Assembly: GCA_002314055.1 (NCBI GenBank) | Contig: DCBP01000011.1 | Coordinates: 1 to 18,270, forward strand | Direction of reading: 5' to 3' | DNA length: 18,270 bases | DNA from: Prevotella sp. UBA1104 | GTDB taxonomy: Bacteria > Bacteroidota > Bacteroidia > Bacteroidales > Bacteroidaceae | In this document: positions 1 through 8,510 of the stretch, piece after piece | Position numbering within the stretch: position 1 is the first letter of the stretch | How the letters are laid out: each line of letters starts with the position of its first letter | The notes under the pieces: model-generated | What the model was told of the DNA's origin: nothing | Database searches by the model: none | Seen by the model: the letters and a program-made list of their open reading frames with translations, nothing else | Made by a program: the position numbers and the translations under genes

Positions 1-20
1 GTCAACTGTCAACTGTCAAC
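1..20. repeat. GTCAACT tandem heptamer repeat, truncated by window edge
   Basis: The heptamer GTCAACT occurs twice in full, followed by GTCAAC, so almost three head-to-tail copies open the window. The array probably continues to the left, so its full copy number cannot be seen. No function is evident. It could be an intergenic simple repeat prone to slippage. Confidence 0.85.
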
Positions 21-58
21 AGCACGGCGTGTTTTTGAGGGGAAACAAAAAACTTTTA

Positions 59-75
59 CATATTCATGGAATATG
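59..75. promoter_or_regulatory. 17-bp perfect inverted repeat, possible operator
   Basis: CATATTC and GAATATG form a perfect 7-bp inverted repeat around an ATG spacer. It lies about 110 bases upstream of the candidate promoter of the first gene. A dimeric regulator site of this size is plausible, but AT-rich sequence makes chance palindromes common, so the operator role is only an inference. Confidence 0.3.
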
Positions 76-187
76 AAAATAAAGAACTAAATCAAGAAAC
101 TTGAATATAATTATTACTCCAAACTTAGGAAGAACAAAAATATCAGTAAAAAAAGCGATAAAATTTTTCTGTAATAAAAATAATTCA

Positions 188-195
188 TATATTTG
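188..195 (+). promoter_or_regulatory. Candidate Bacteroidetes -7 promoter box
   Basis: TATATTTG matches the Bacteroidetes sigma-ABfr -7 consensus TAnnTTTG. It sits 40 bases before the ATG at 236, so the leader would be about 30 nt. The -33 element is weak: only a T-rich TTTC/TTCTG stretch lies near 166-172. Confidence 0.5.
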
Positions 196-235
196 TCTCG
201 CAAATGCAACTTATTATAACTAAAACATTGAAAAC

Positions 236-505
236 ATGGCAAGCAAAAGAGACATTAAGAAAAGAGTGAATTATATATGCAGCGAACTTTTCGCTGAGTG
301 TGTGGCAACATCTCTGTATGGAGGAAACAAGGACGAGGAAAACGTAAAGGCACTTATGCATACAATCCTGTCGATACACCACGACTATGTGTGCAGAATA
401 TCACATGTAGAACCGGGATTGCCTGCAAAGAAGTATTTCTCAGACTTTTCAAAGAATTTCAACGGACAGGTGAATGAAATAATTGACCAGATCTCTAATC
501 TTTAA
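236..505 (+). CDS. Small conserved Bacteroidales hypothetical protein
   Basis: This gene encodes an 89-residue soluble protein with no signal peptide or membrane segment and a largely alpha-helical appearance. Residues 10-40 (VNYICSELFAECVAT and following) and the stretch around HVEPGLPAKKYF resemble, from memory, a family of unknown function found across Bacteroidales; I cannot verify this by search. The start is supported by the A-rich context AAAACATTGAAAAC before the ATG and a TATATTTG box 40 bases upstream. It is followed after 85 bases by the acyltransferase, with a long hairpin between them, so read-through transcription of both genes is likely. I can assign no function. Confidence 0.8.
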   Translation: MASKRDIKKRVNYICSELFAECVATSLYGGNKDEENVKALMHTILSIHHDYVCRISHVEPGLPAKKYFSDFSKNFNGQVNEIIDQISNL

Positions 506-519
506 CAAATTAAAATTCA

Positions 520-577
520 AGCCTTACGAGCTGGCAGACGTGTCTTGATATCGGCATGCCTGTCAGCTCGCAAGGCT
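520..577 (+). other. Long imperfect stem-loop between gene 1 and acyltransferase
   Basis: Nearly the whole 58-nt stretch folds on itself. Arms 520-525 and 572-577 pair (AGCCTT/AAGGCT). After one A/C mismatch, CGAGCTG (527-533) pairs with CAGCTCG (564-570), then a G-U wobble, then CAG with CTG. Weaker pairs continue inward to a loop near 545-552. It ends 13 bases before the ATG at 591. No T-run follows, so it is not a canonical intrinsic terminator. It could be an mRNA stability or translation-control structure, an attenuating terminator, or a palindromic repeat element. Confidence 0.75.
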
Positions 578-590
578 AATTATTTATAAT

Positions 591-1148
591 ATGACAAAAA
601 ATTTTTGCCGGTGGCTACTTTATAGCCGGATGGGATGGAAGAAAGAAGTTACAGTTGACCATCCTGAAAAATTCATCATTTGTCTTGCTCCACATACCAG
701 TAATTGGGATTTCGTAATCGGACAGCTGTATATGCGCGCAGAGGGCTTTCGTATTAATTTCCTGATGAAGAAAGAATGGTTCTTCTGGCCTCTCGGGGTG
801 TTCTTCAAGCATATTGGCGGAATTCCCGTGTGGCGCTCAAAGCATACGAGCATGACGGACAACCTTGCGGAAACGGCACGAAAAAGAGACAGCTTCAAGC
901 TTTGCATCACGCCGGAAGGAACACGAAAGCCTGTAGAGGACTGGAAAAAGGGGTTCTATTTCATAGCTTTAAAGGCTGGGCTCCCTATCCTACTCTATGG
1001 CGTTGACTACGAAAAGAAACTTATCCGCTGTACAAAGAAACTTATCCCCTCGGGCAACCTCGATGCCGACATGAGGGAGATAAAGCTCTACTTCAAGGAT
1101 TTCAAGGGGAAAAAGCCCGAGAACTTTCTTGTTGGGAATTTAGACTGA
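591..1148 (+). CDS. PlsC-like lysophospholipid acyltransferase family protein
   Basis: The 185-residue product belongs to the glycerolipid acyltransferase (PlsC/LPLAT) superfamily. The catalytic H-x4-D box is HTSNWD (H35, D40). The acceptor-binding glycine/proline motif is GGIPV (76-80), and EGTR (109-112) matches the third conserved block. These enzymes transfer an acyl chain from acyl-ACP or acyl-CoA to lysophosphatidic acid or a related acceptor at the inner membrane face. The protein is shorter than typical PlsC (about 240 residues) and lacks a clear N-terminal membrane helix, so its true acceptor is uncertain; ornithine-lipid or other lysolipid acylation is possible. Only 9 bases separate it from the amidase gene, indicating one operon. 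Confidence 0.85.
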   Translation: MTKNFCRWLLYSRMGWKKEVTVDHPEKFIICLAPHTSNWDFVIGQLYMRAEGFRINFLMKKEWFFWPLGVFFKHIGGIPVWRSKHTSMTDNLAETARKRDSFKLCITPEGTRKPVEDWKKGFYFIALKAGLPILLYGVDYEKKLIRCTKKLIPSGNLDADMREIKLYFKDFKGKKPENFLVGNLD

Positions 1149-1157
1149 ATTATTGAG

Positions 1158-3791
1158 ATGAATAAAAAAATTATAATAGCCGGTGTGGTTGCCTTGTTGT
1201 GCTCTTGCGGAAGTCATAAACATGCCGTAAAGGATAAGGAAACCGTTTTGCCGGCAAGTACATCGAACAAAAAAGAGAAAAAGGATGCCGAAGAAATAGA
1301 CTATCGCGGACCTCAATGGGTGACAAATGTCTCAAGACAATGGACTCCGGAAAAGGGCCTGCTGGGCAGGCATTTCGCAATATGGGCAAGTCATGGCAAA
1401 TATTATAACCTGCAAAAGAACGAATGGGAATGGCAACGCCCACGGCTGTTCGGCACCAATGAGGACTTGTTTACGCAAACTATTGTTGTGCCGTATCTGA
1501 TGCCTATGTTGGAAAATGCAGGAGCCAGTGTGTTCTCGCCGCGAGAAAGAGACTGGCAGAAAAATGAAGTCGTTGTGGACAACGATGACGCAAACACTGC
1601 TTCTGGGTATAAAGAAGACAATATCCAGCAACGTTGGACTGATGCTGGAACTGAAGGTTTTGGAGGCTCGCCAAACGACAGACTTTATGGATCGGCAAAT
1701 CCTTTTACATGGGGAACTACGCGCAAGGCAAAGACTGCGACAGTGCCAACCTGTACGGCAACTTATAAACCGCAAATCCCGGAGGATGGCAGATATGCTG
1801 TATATGTTAGCTATTCATCTCTAAAAAAAAGCGTTACGGACGCACACTACACAGTGTGGCACAAGGGCGAGAAAACAACATTCCTCGTAAATCAGCGTAT
1901 GGGAGGCGGAACGTGGGTGTATCTCGGAACCTTTGACTTTGAACGCGGATGCTCCGGGCGAAACTGTGTGACGCTGACAAATGAAAGCACCGACAAGGGC
2001 TTTGTTACGGCAGATGCAGTGCGCTTCGGGGGCGGTATGGGAAATATTGCCAGAGGGGGCACGGTGAGTATGCTGCCACGCTGTCTTGAGGGGGCAAGGT
2101 ATTATGCACAATGGGCTGGAGCACCAGATAGCGTGTATAACTCTAAGGCAGGTACTGACGACTATAAAGACGATATAAATGTACGTTCGAGGATGACGAA
2201 CTGGCTTGCCGGCGGTTCTTGTTATGTTCCGACACATGAGGGAAAGAATGTTCCTATAGAGCTGTCGCTGGCTGTTCATAGTGATGCGGGATATTCTCCT
2301 GACGGGAAATCAATATATGGCTCACTTGCTATTTGCACGACAGACTTCAATAACGGAAAGTTGGCAACTGGACTCTCACGGCAATGGTCGAAGAATCTTG
2401 CACAGTCGCTGCTCGGTAATCTCAACAAGGACATGAATCACGAATTCGGGACGTGGGCAGCTCGCGATCTTTATGACCGCAACTACTCGGAAACTCGTGT
2501 ACCGGAAGTACCGTCGGCAATCATAGAGACGCTGTCACACCAGAACTTTCCCGACATGAAGATAGCGCAGGATCCGTATGCGAGATTTACCATAGCCAGG
2601 AGTCTATACAAGACAATACTTCGATTTACAGCCCAACGTCACGGGAAAAAATATGTAGTGCAACCCCTGCCGCCAGAGGCACCAATGCTGTCGTTTGTGG
2701 GCGAAGGAATAGTGGAACTGTCATGGCAGGAACAACTTGACGATTCTGAACCGACAGCAAAACCTGATAAATATGTTGTTTATACGGCGGCTGGAGACAA
2801 CGACTTCGACAACGGAGAAATTGTTGACGGGTGCAGGATCAGAATAAAACTGTCTCCTGACGCTTTATATAAATTCAAGGTAACTGCCGTGAATGACGGA
2901 GGAGAAAGCTTTCCGTCGGAAACATTGACTGCCGTTTACCATCCCGGGGCTCAAAAGACGATACTCGTGGTTAATGCCTTCCATAGACTCTCGGCACCTG
3001 CCGTATGCGACAATGATACAGAACAGGGATTTGATTTCGATGAAGATATGGGAGTAAGTTATGGACTTACCGCCGGATGGTGTGGCAGGCAAACGGGATT
3101 TGACAAAACAAAAATGGGTAAACTCGGCAACGACGGACTTGGAGCTTCTGGTAGTGAACTCGAGGGACAATTCATTATGGGCAATACTTTCGATTATACC
3201 GCAGAGCATGCAAAGGCCATATTGCCTATGAAGAAATACAACGTGGTGAGTATGTCGAGCAAGGCTCTTGAAACTACAGATACGCTCAAGTTAAATAGCT
3301 ATGTTTGTGTTGATTACGTCTTAGGCTTAGAGAAAGACTCCAAATGGTCATTGAGAAGCTTTAAAACTTTTCCGGCAAAGATTCAAAACCGCTTGCAGAG
3401 CTTCATGGATCGTGGCGGAAGTATTCTCGTAAGTGGAGCATTCGTGGGCAGCGACATGACGGGCGACAGCGAACGGCGTTTCTTAAAAGACGCCCTACAT
3501 ATAGAACCGGCAGGACAGACAACATCAGACTCAATCTGCGGTATGGGAACAAGTTTTGATATATATTCGCAAATTAATGATAAACATTATGCCGCCCCGC
3601 ATGTAGACAGGCTGTCGCCAATATCTCCGGCGTTCTGTTCGCTGACCTATGCCGACGGAACTTCAGCATGCGTGGCATGGCAGGGAACAAGGGGACGGTC
3701 CATTGTTATGGGATTCCCGTTCGAATGTATAAAGTCTGACAAGAAAAAAGCGGTTATAATGAAGGCTCTGTTGAAGTTCTTGGAACAGTAA
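1158..3791 (+). CDS. Lipoprotein N-acetylmuramoyl-L-alanine amidase with golvesin/Xly-like insert and FN3 domain
   Basis: This 877-residue protein starts with a lipoprotein signal ending in LCSC (lipid-anchored C17). The fold pattern is that of zinc amidases of the Amidase_3 type, which cut between muramic acid and L-alanine in peptidoglycan. H79 (ASHG), E102 (TNED) and H374 (AVHSDAG) fit the metal ligands, and E457 (SAIIETLSHQ) fits the catalytic glutamate. A golvesin/Xly carbohydrate-binding-like domain (about 170-295, with VNQRMGGGTWVYLG and FVTADAVRFG) is inserted between the second and third ligands. An FN3-like domain spans about 505-595. The C-terminal part (about 600-877, with MDRGGSILVSGAF and GRSIVMGFPFE) resembles a glutamine-amidotransferase-like fold. 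Such proteins are often auto-annotated as xanthan lyase-like. The zinc motif is not canonical (ASHG instead of DPGHGG), so activity is inferred. Confidence 0.8.
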   Translation: MNKKIIIAGVVALLCSCGSHKHAVKDKETVLPASTSNKKEKKDAEEIDYRGPQWVTNVSRQWTPEKGLLGRHFAIWASHGKYYNLQKNEWEWQRPRLFGTNEDLFTQTIVVPYLMPMLENAGASVFSPRERDWQKNEVVVDNDDANTASGYKEDNIQQRWTDAGTEGFGGSPNDRLYGSANPFTWGTTRKAKTATVPTCTATYKPQIPEDGRYAVYVSYSSLKKSVTDAHYTVWHKGEKTTFLVNQRMGGGTWVYLGTFDFERGCSGRNCVTLTNESTDKGFVTADAVRFGGGMGNIARGGTVSMLPRCLEGARYYAQWAGAPDSVYNSKAGTDDYKDDINVRSRMTNWLAGGSCYVPTHEGKNVPIELSLAVHSDAGYSPDGKSIYGSLAICTTDFNNGKLATGLSRQWSKNLAQSLLGNLNKDMNHEFGTWAARDLYDRNYSETRVPEVPSAIIETLSHQNFPDMKIAQDPYARFTIARSLYKTILRFTAQRHGKKYVVQPLPPEAPMLSFVGEGIVELSWQEQLDDSEPTAKPDKYVVYTAAGDNDFDNGEIVDGCRIRIKLSPDALYKFKVTAVNDGGESFPSETLTAVYHPGAQKTILVVNAFHRLSAPAVCDNDTEQGFDFDEDMGVSYGLTAGWCGRQTGFDKTKMGKLGNDGLGASGSELEGQFIMGNTFDYTAEHAKAILPMKKYNVVSMSSKALETTDTLKLNSYVCVDYVLGLEKDSKWSLRSFKTFPAKIQNRLQSFMDRGGSILVSGAFVGSDMTGDSERRFLKDALHIEPAGQTTSDSICGMGTSFDIYSQINDKHYAAPHVDRLSPISPAFCSLTYADGTSACVAWQGTRGRSIVMGFPFECIKSDKKKAVIMKALLKFLEQ

Positions 3792-3844
3792 TGGACTTGA
3801 ACGTAAAAAAACGTTTAAAAGGACTCTCGTTACAAGTTTTTTTG

Positions 3845-3853
3845 TACCTTTGC
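3845..3853 (+). promoter_or_regulatory. Bacteroidetes -7 promoter box before DUF4468-like gene
   Basis: TACCTTTGC is a full match to the TAnnTTTGC form of the Bacteroidetes -7 box. It lies 28 bases before the ATG at 3881, giving a leader of about 20 nt. No convincing TTTG -33 box sits 19-22 bases upstream. The box lies downstream of the ATG at 3791, which argues that translation starts at 3881. Confidence 0.7.
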
Positions 3854-3880
3854 ATAGAAAACCAAAATTGTAGAATCGAA

Positions 3881-4579
3881 ATGAATAAATATATCTTCTT
3901 TTTTGCTGCCATGATTATGGCGACGACAGCAAATGCCCAGAATGTTTGGGAGAAACCTAAAACAGCTGAAACTCAGAATGAAGAGTTGACTCTCTCGCAG
4001 GAAAGGGCTGCCCAAAAGGCGGAAAGAAAGGCAGAGAAAGACGCTAAGGCAAAGGCTGAGGAAAAATATCTCAGCGGTGCTGTGACTGAACAAAACGACA
4101 AGGTGGTATGGGCTGCTGATTTTAACTTCAGTGGTAAATCGGCACAAGAATTGTATGATGCTACGCTAAATGCGCTTACAGCTATGATGGGAGATGAAAA
4201 AATGCTTGACGGAAGTGCTGTAACACTGCTGAACAAAAACGAGAAAATTATCGTAGCAGCAGGAAAGCAGTGGATTACGTTCAGAAATTCATTTCTCTCA
4301 CTCGACAGGGCGAAGTTCAACTACACGCTTATTGCTAAATGTTCCGACGGAGCTGTTGAAGTGGAAATGAAAAGGATATTTTTCATGTATGACGAAAATA
4401 ACGGCAAGGGAGAATACAAGATAACAGCCGAGGAGTCTATAAACGACAAAAACGCCCTAAACAAAAAGAAAACAAAACTTGTACCGGGGTGGGCAAAGTT
4501 CAGACGCAACGCTGTGGATTCTAAAGAGGAGATATTCAAGCTTCTGAAAGAGAGTATAGAGAAGAATCTTAATAAATAA
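3881..4579 (+). CDS. Secreted DUF4468-like protein
   Basis: From the ATG at 3881 this is a 232-residue protein with a signal peptide (MNKYIFFFAAMIMATTANAQ), so it is periplasmic or otherwise exported. Residues 35-65 are a Lys/Ala/Glu-rich helical or coiled-coil stretch. Residues from about 70 to 180 (VVWAADFNFSGKSAQELYDA to MKRIFFMYDE) resemble DUF4468, a Bacteroidetes domain described as having a TBP-like fold and no known function. The same frame is open back to an ATG at 3791, overlapping the amidase stop. That start would put 30 residues before the signal peptide and place the promoter box inside the coding region, so I reject it. It opens the second plus-strand gene run. Confidence 0.82.
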   Translation: MNKYIFFFAAMIMATTANAQNVWEKPKTAETQNEELTLSQERAAQKAERKAEKDAKAKAEEKYLSGAVTEQNDKVVWAADFNFSGKSAQELYDATLNALTAMMGDEKMLDGSAVTLLNKNEKIIVAAGKQWITFRNSFLSLDRAKFNYTLIAKCSDGAVEVEMKRIFFMYDENNGKGEYKITAEESINDKNALNKKKTKLVPGWAKFRRNAVDSKEEIFKLLKESIEKNLNK

Positions 4580-4648
4580 TCAGGGAACGGTATTCCTCAA
4601 GAAAATGTTCGCTACCCCTTAGAGGCTGCAAAAAAAATAAGTAATTAC

Positions 4649-4900
4649 ATGACAGAAAATAATATTATTAACGAGAACGAGGAACAGGGACTGCGCATGC
4701 CGGAAAGAAGGCATACCAGACCCCAGCAGGAAAGAGGACGATTCTTCCTACTCAGAAATATCCTGAATATAATATTCATCATTGGTGCCATTGTTGGAAT
4801 GATTGTATATTTCTTCAAAAACAGTGATGCAGGAACGATTATCGTTCTTGGCGCCATGGCTTTCAAGATGTGTGAATGTGTTATCCGACTCGTGAAATGA
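4649..4900 (+). CDS. Small inner-membrane protein, unknown function
   Basis: This encodes an 83-residue protein. The first 32 residues are polar and charged (Glu, Asn, Arg-rich). Residues about 33-57 (FLLRNILNIIFIIGAIVGMIVYFF) form one membrane helix and about 61-80 a second weaker one, predicting a hairpin in the inner membrane. Its last codons overlap the start of the porin gene in an ATGA arrangement, implying translational coupling. I recall similar two-helix proteins beside putative porin genes in Bacteroidales, but cannot check this. No function is assigned. Confidence 0.8.
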   Translation: MTENNIINENEEQGLRMPERRHTRPQQERGRFFLLRNILNIIFIIGAIVGMIVYFFKNSDAGTIIVLGAMAFKMCECVIRLVK

Positions 4901-7245
4901 CAAGAAAGAAACTCTATGCCACAATATTTGCCGCTATGACTTCAATTGCGGCAAATGCGCAAAGCTATAACCAGCTTACAGACGATGGGTCTTTTACGCA
5001 AGCTGGAGCCAATGCTGAAAACAACTCTTTTAGTGGCGGACGAAGGGATTCCACAAAGGGTAAGGATAAAATTATACCTAAGGGACTGAAGGTATGGACG
5101 GTGGATGAAAGATTTGGCGACAGGATAACGGCTCGCCCTGACACAGTTCAACATATGTTCATGAATTCTATCTTTACAACTGGAATGAGAGGAGAATTCA
5201 ACTCTACCGGAAATCTTGGAGCACCGAGAATAAACAGGATATTCGTGGACAGGCAAGCGAGTGAACAGTTTATGTTTACTCAGCCATACGACTATTTCGT
5301 GCAACCGGTAAGCAGTTTCCTTTTTACCAATACTCTGTCGCCTATCACGAACCTTACATATAATGAGTGTGGTGACCGCACGAATGGAGAGGATCATTTG
5401 AAGGCTCTCTTTGGAGTTAACGTGAATAAAAGGCTCGGCGTGGGCTTCAAATTCGACTATATCTACGGCAGAGGATATTATCAGAATCAAAGTACGGCAC
5501 ACTTTAACTACTCAATGTATGCATCGTATCTCGGAGAAAGATATAATGCGCACTTCCTCTTTTCTACAAATCATCAGAAGGTGACAGAAAATGGTGGTAT
5601 TACAGACGATAGATACATCACGCATCCTGAGGTCTTCAACGACGATTTTAACGAGGATGAGATACCTACTGTGTTGCAGCAGAACTGGAATAGAAACGAT
5701 AACCAGCATATCTTCTTCAGTCATAGATACAACATCGGATTTAACCGCAAGGTTAAGATGACCGATGAGGAAATAAAGGCGAGAAAATTTGCTATAGAGT
5801 CGAAAAAGGAAAACGACGAGGAAAAGAAACTCGAAGAGGCAAGGAAGAAAGCCAAAAGAAACGGTACCGAATTTGACGAGCAGGGTTATGAAAACGGCAA
5901 AAAATCATTTGCAGGAAGACCCGACGGCTCAAAAATTGCCGGTGACGAACCTATAGCTGAGGGGAAAGACGCTACGGGAAGAGTTAAAGTCAATGGCAAA
6001 GCTGAGGCAGACTCTCTTGCGATGGCTCAAAGTAAGCTGAAAACAGACACTGCATGGATGAAGAACGAATATGTGCCTGTAACAAGTATTATTCATACTC
6101 TAAAATTCGACAACTACAGCCGAATATATGAAGCGTATGATACACCGGAGAATTTCTATCTGAGCAAGTATGACATAGACAATAAGCTTGGAGGCGACTC
6201 TATATACGACAAAACTCGCCATTATGCTCTGAAGAATACTCTTGCACTCGCAATGCTCGAGGGGTTCAATAAATGGGCTAAGGCCGGAATAAAGCTCTTT
6301 GCTACATCTGAACTTAGACATTTCTCACTACCGGCTCTCGGGAGCGGAAAGGATTCTTATAACGAACACAATTTGAGTATCGGCGGACAAATATCCAAGA
6401 CTCAAGGACGTACGCTGCATTATGATGCTACTGCCGAAACTTGGGTCGTGGGAGAAGATGCCGGACAACTGAAAATTGACGCTGATGCAGATCTTAACTT
6501 CAAGCTGTTTGGAGATACTGTAAGACTCGTGGCTAAGGCTTACTTCTATCGGTTGAACCCTACTTTCTATTACCGCCACTACCATTCACAGCACCTGTGG
6601 TGGGACAATGACGGACTCGACAAGGAGATTAGGTCGAGGATTGAGGGAATGTTTACCATAGAAAAGACTAAGACTTCGCTTAGACTGGCATTTGACAATA
6701 TAAAGAACTATACGTATTTTGCACAGAAATATACCATAACGGATGATTATGGAAGAACTGGAAATACTGTCAGCGTAAAACAAAATAGCGGAAATATAAG
6801 TCTTATAACAGCCCAACTCGGACAAGACTTTAAACTCGGACCACTACATTGGGAGAATTTACTGACATATCAGAAGTCGAGCAACAGTGATGTTCTCCCA
6901 GTGCCGGCAATAAACATATATACGAATTTATACTTGAGATTCAGAATAGCAAAAGTCCTTAACGTGGACCTTGGTGCCGATGCTCGTTATTTTACGAAAT
7001 ACAAAGCGCCGGACTATAGTGCGGCACTCGGACAGTTTACCGTGCAGGACAACGGCGAGAATAACGTGAAGACGGGTAACTACCCTATCGTTAATGTATA
7101 TGCAAACATGCGACTAAAGCAGGCAAGGTTCTTCTTGATGCTGAGCCATGTCAATGCCGGTAACGGTGAGGCTTTCCTCACACCACACTATCCTCTGAAT
7201 TCCATGGTGCTGAGATTCGGACTCTCATGGAACTTCTTTAATTAA
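4897..7245 (+). CDS. Putative outer-membrane porin (Porin_10-like)
   Basis: The product is a 782-residue outer-membrane beta-barrel. I take the ATG at 4897 because it directly precedes a signal peptide (MTRKKLYATIFAAMTSIAANAQ) and overlaps the previous stop as ATGA; the alternative ATG at 4876 would add seven residues before it. Alternating aromatic/polar beta-strands run to the end, and the last residues (LRFGLSWNFFN) give the terminal aromatic residue typical of barrel insertion by Bam. The pattern around MNSIFTTGMRGEFNSTGNLG and DRQASEQFMFTQPYDYF fits the Bacteroidetes putative porin family (Porin_10). Residues about 286-388 form a very hydrophilic Lys/Glu/Asp-rich segment between two strands, possibly a long loop or periplasmic domain. 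The substrate is unknown. Confidence 0.82.
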   Translation: MTRKKLYATIFAAMTSIAANAQSYNQLTDDGSFTQAGANAENNSFSGGRRDSTKGKDKIIPKGLKVWTVDERFGDRITARPDTVQHMFMNSIFTTGMRGEFNSTGNLGAPRINRIFVDRQASEQFMFTQPYDYFVQPVSSFLFTNTLSPITNLTYNECGDRTNGEDHLKALFGVNVNKRLGVGFKFDYIYGRGYYQNQSTAHFNYSMYASYLGERYNAHFLFSTNHQKVTENGGITDDRYITHPEVFNDDFNEDEIPTVLQQNWNRNDNQHIFFSHRYNIGFNRKVKMTDEEIKARKFAIESKKENDEEKKLEEARKKAKRNGTEFDEQGYENGKKSFAGRPDGSKIAGDEPIAEGKDATGRVKVNGKAEADSLAMAQSKLKTDTAWMKNEYVPVTSIIHTLKFDNYSRIYEAYDTPENFYLSKYDIDNKLGGDSIYDKTRHYALKNTLALAMLEGFNKWAKAGIKLFATSELRHFSLPALGSGKDSYNEHNLSIGGQISKTQGRTLHYDATAETWVVGEDAGQLKIDADADLNFKLFGDTVRLVAKAYFYRLNPTFYYRHYHSQHLWWDNDGLDKEIRSRIEGMFTIEKTKTSLRLAFDNIKNYTYFAQKYTITDDYGRTGNTVSVKQNSGNISLITAQLGQDFKLGPLHWENLLTYQKSSNSDVLPVPAINIYTNLYLRFRIAKVLNVDLGADARYFTKYKAPDYSAALGQFTVQDNGENNVKTGNYPIVNVYANMRLKQARFFLMLSHVNAGNGEAFLTPHYPLNSMVLRFGLSWNFFN

Positions 7246-7269
7246 TATAGAAAATAATTTTATAAAAAT

Positions 7270-8472
7270 ATGCCTCAAATATCAGTACGCGGACTTGAGA
7301 TGCCGCAGTCTCCTATCAGGAAACTTGCTCCTCTTGCTGCCGCAGCAAAGAAAAAAGGAATTAAGGTTTATCATCTTAACATCGGTCAGCCGGATCTGCC
7401 TACCCCACAGGTGGCACTCGACGCAATAAAGAACATTGACAGGAAAATTCTGGAATATTCTCCTTCTCAGGGCTATCTGAGCTATAGGGAGAAATTGGTG
7501 GGTTATTACAAGAAGTATGACATTAATGTTACGCCAGACGACATTATCATTACATGTGGCGGTAGCGAGGCAGTTCTCTTTGCCTTTATGTCGTGTCTTA
7601 ATCCTGGCGACGAGATTATCGTGCCGGAGCCGGCTTATGCAAACTATATGGCATTTGCAATTTCTGCAGGTGCCAAAATTCGAACGATAGCAACTACTAT
7701 CGACGAGGGCTTCTCTTTGCCGAAGGTGGAGAAGTTTGAAGAACTCATCAATGACCGTACAAGGGCTATACTTATCTGTAATCCTAATAACCCGACGGGA
7801 TATCTCTATACAAGAAGGGAGATGAACCAGATTAGAGATATGGTGAAGAAACATGATCTTTACCTCTTCTCTGACGAGGTTTATAGAGAATATATTTATA
7901 CTGGCTCGCCTTATATCAGCGCATGCCATCTGGAAGGTATCGAACAGAATGTTGTTCTTATCGACTCTGTCAGCAAGCGATACAGCGAATGTGGTATTCG
8001 TATCGGAGCTCTTATCACCAAGAATAAGGAAGTTAGACAGGCTGTTATGAAATTCTGTCAGGCAAGGCTCTCGCCACCTCTTATTGGACAGATTGCCGCC
8101 GAGGCTTCTCTCGACGCACCGGAAGAATATTACCGTGATGTTTATGACGAGTATGTGGAGCGCAGAAAATGTCTTATCGACGGACTTAACCGTATCCCGG
8201 GTGTCTACTCTCCTATTCCAATGGGAGCATTTTATACCGTGGCAAAATTACCTGTTGACGACAGTGAGAAATTCTGTCGCTGGTGTCTTGAAGAATTTTC
8301 ATATGAAGGCGAGACGGTTATGATGGCTCCGGCAAGTGGCTTCTATACAACACCGGGTGCTGGACGCAATCAGGTGAGAATTGCTTATGTACTAAAGAAA
8401 GAAGACCTTAACAGGGCTCTGTTCGTACTCAGAAAGGCCCTTGAAGCTTACCCAGGAAGAGTTGACGAATAG
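7270..8472 (+). CDS. PLP-dependent class I/II aminotransferase
   Basis: This 400-residue cytosolic enzyme has the full set of fold-type I aminotransferase landmarks: GQPDLPTP (39-46), GGSEA near 97-101, NPNNPTGY (171-178, N174 contacting the PLP ring region), D202 and Y205 in SDEVYREYIY, the Schiff-base lysine K236 in SVSKRYSECGIRIG, and R370 in VRIAYVL for the substrate carboxylate. Family members transfer amino groups between an amino acid (often aspartate, aromatic amino acids or alanine) and 2-oxoglutarate. The sequence does not fix the substrate. It lies 24 bases after the porin and 38 before the permease, in a same-strand run, but there is no obvious metabolic link to either neighbour. 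Confidence 0.93.
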   Translation: MPQISVRGLEMPQSPIRKLAPLAAAAKKKGIKVYHLNIGQPDLPTPQVALDAIKNIDRKILEYSPSQGYLSYREKLVGYYKKYDINVTPDDIIITCGGSEAVLFAFMSCLNPGDEIIVPEPAYANYMAFAISAGAKIRTIATTIDEGFSLPKVEKFEELINDRTRAILICNPNNPTGYLYTRREMNQIRDMVKKHDLYLFSDEVYREYIYTGSPYISACHLEGIEQNVVLIDSVSKRYSECGIRIGALITKNKEVRQAVMKFCQARLSPPLIGQIAAEASLDAPEEYYRDVYDEYVERRKCLIDGLNRIPGVYSPIPMGAFYTVAKLPVDDSEKFCRWCLEEFSYEGETVMMAPASGFYTTPGAGRNQVRIAYVLKKEDLNRALFVLRKALEAYPGRVDE

Positions 8473-8510
8473 AGGTAGCATAAAACAGACATGTAAATAA
8501 CATACAGAAT

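Noticed and set aside
92..104. TCAAG-AAA-CTTGA short inverted repeat
   Set aside because: Only 5-bp arms in AT-rich leader; it is expected by chance and has no supporting context.
3791..3880. N-terminal extension of the DUF4468-like protein from the ATG overlapping the amidase stop
   Set aside because: It would put 30 residues before a clear signal peptide, and the TACCTTTGC promoter box lies inside this stretch.
4942..5502. Minus-strand 186-codon ORF inside the porin gene
   Set aside because: It is a mirror frame of the porin coding sequence with no start context or domain.
7282..7929. Minus-strand 215-codon ORF inside the aminotransferase gene
   Set aside because: It is antisense to a gene with all catalytic motifs, and the protein is Cys/Arg/Ile-rich without domain character.
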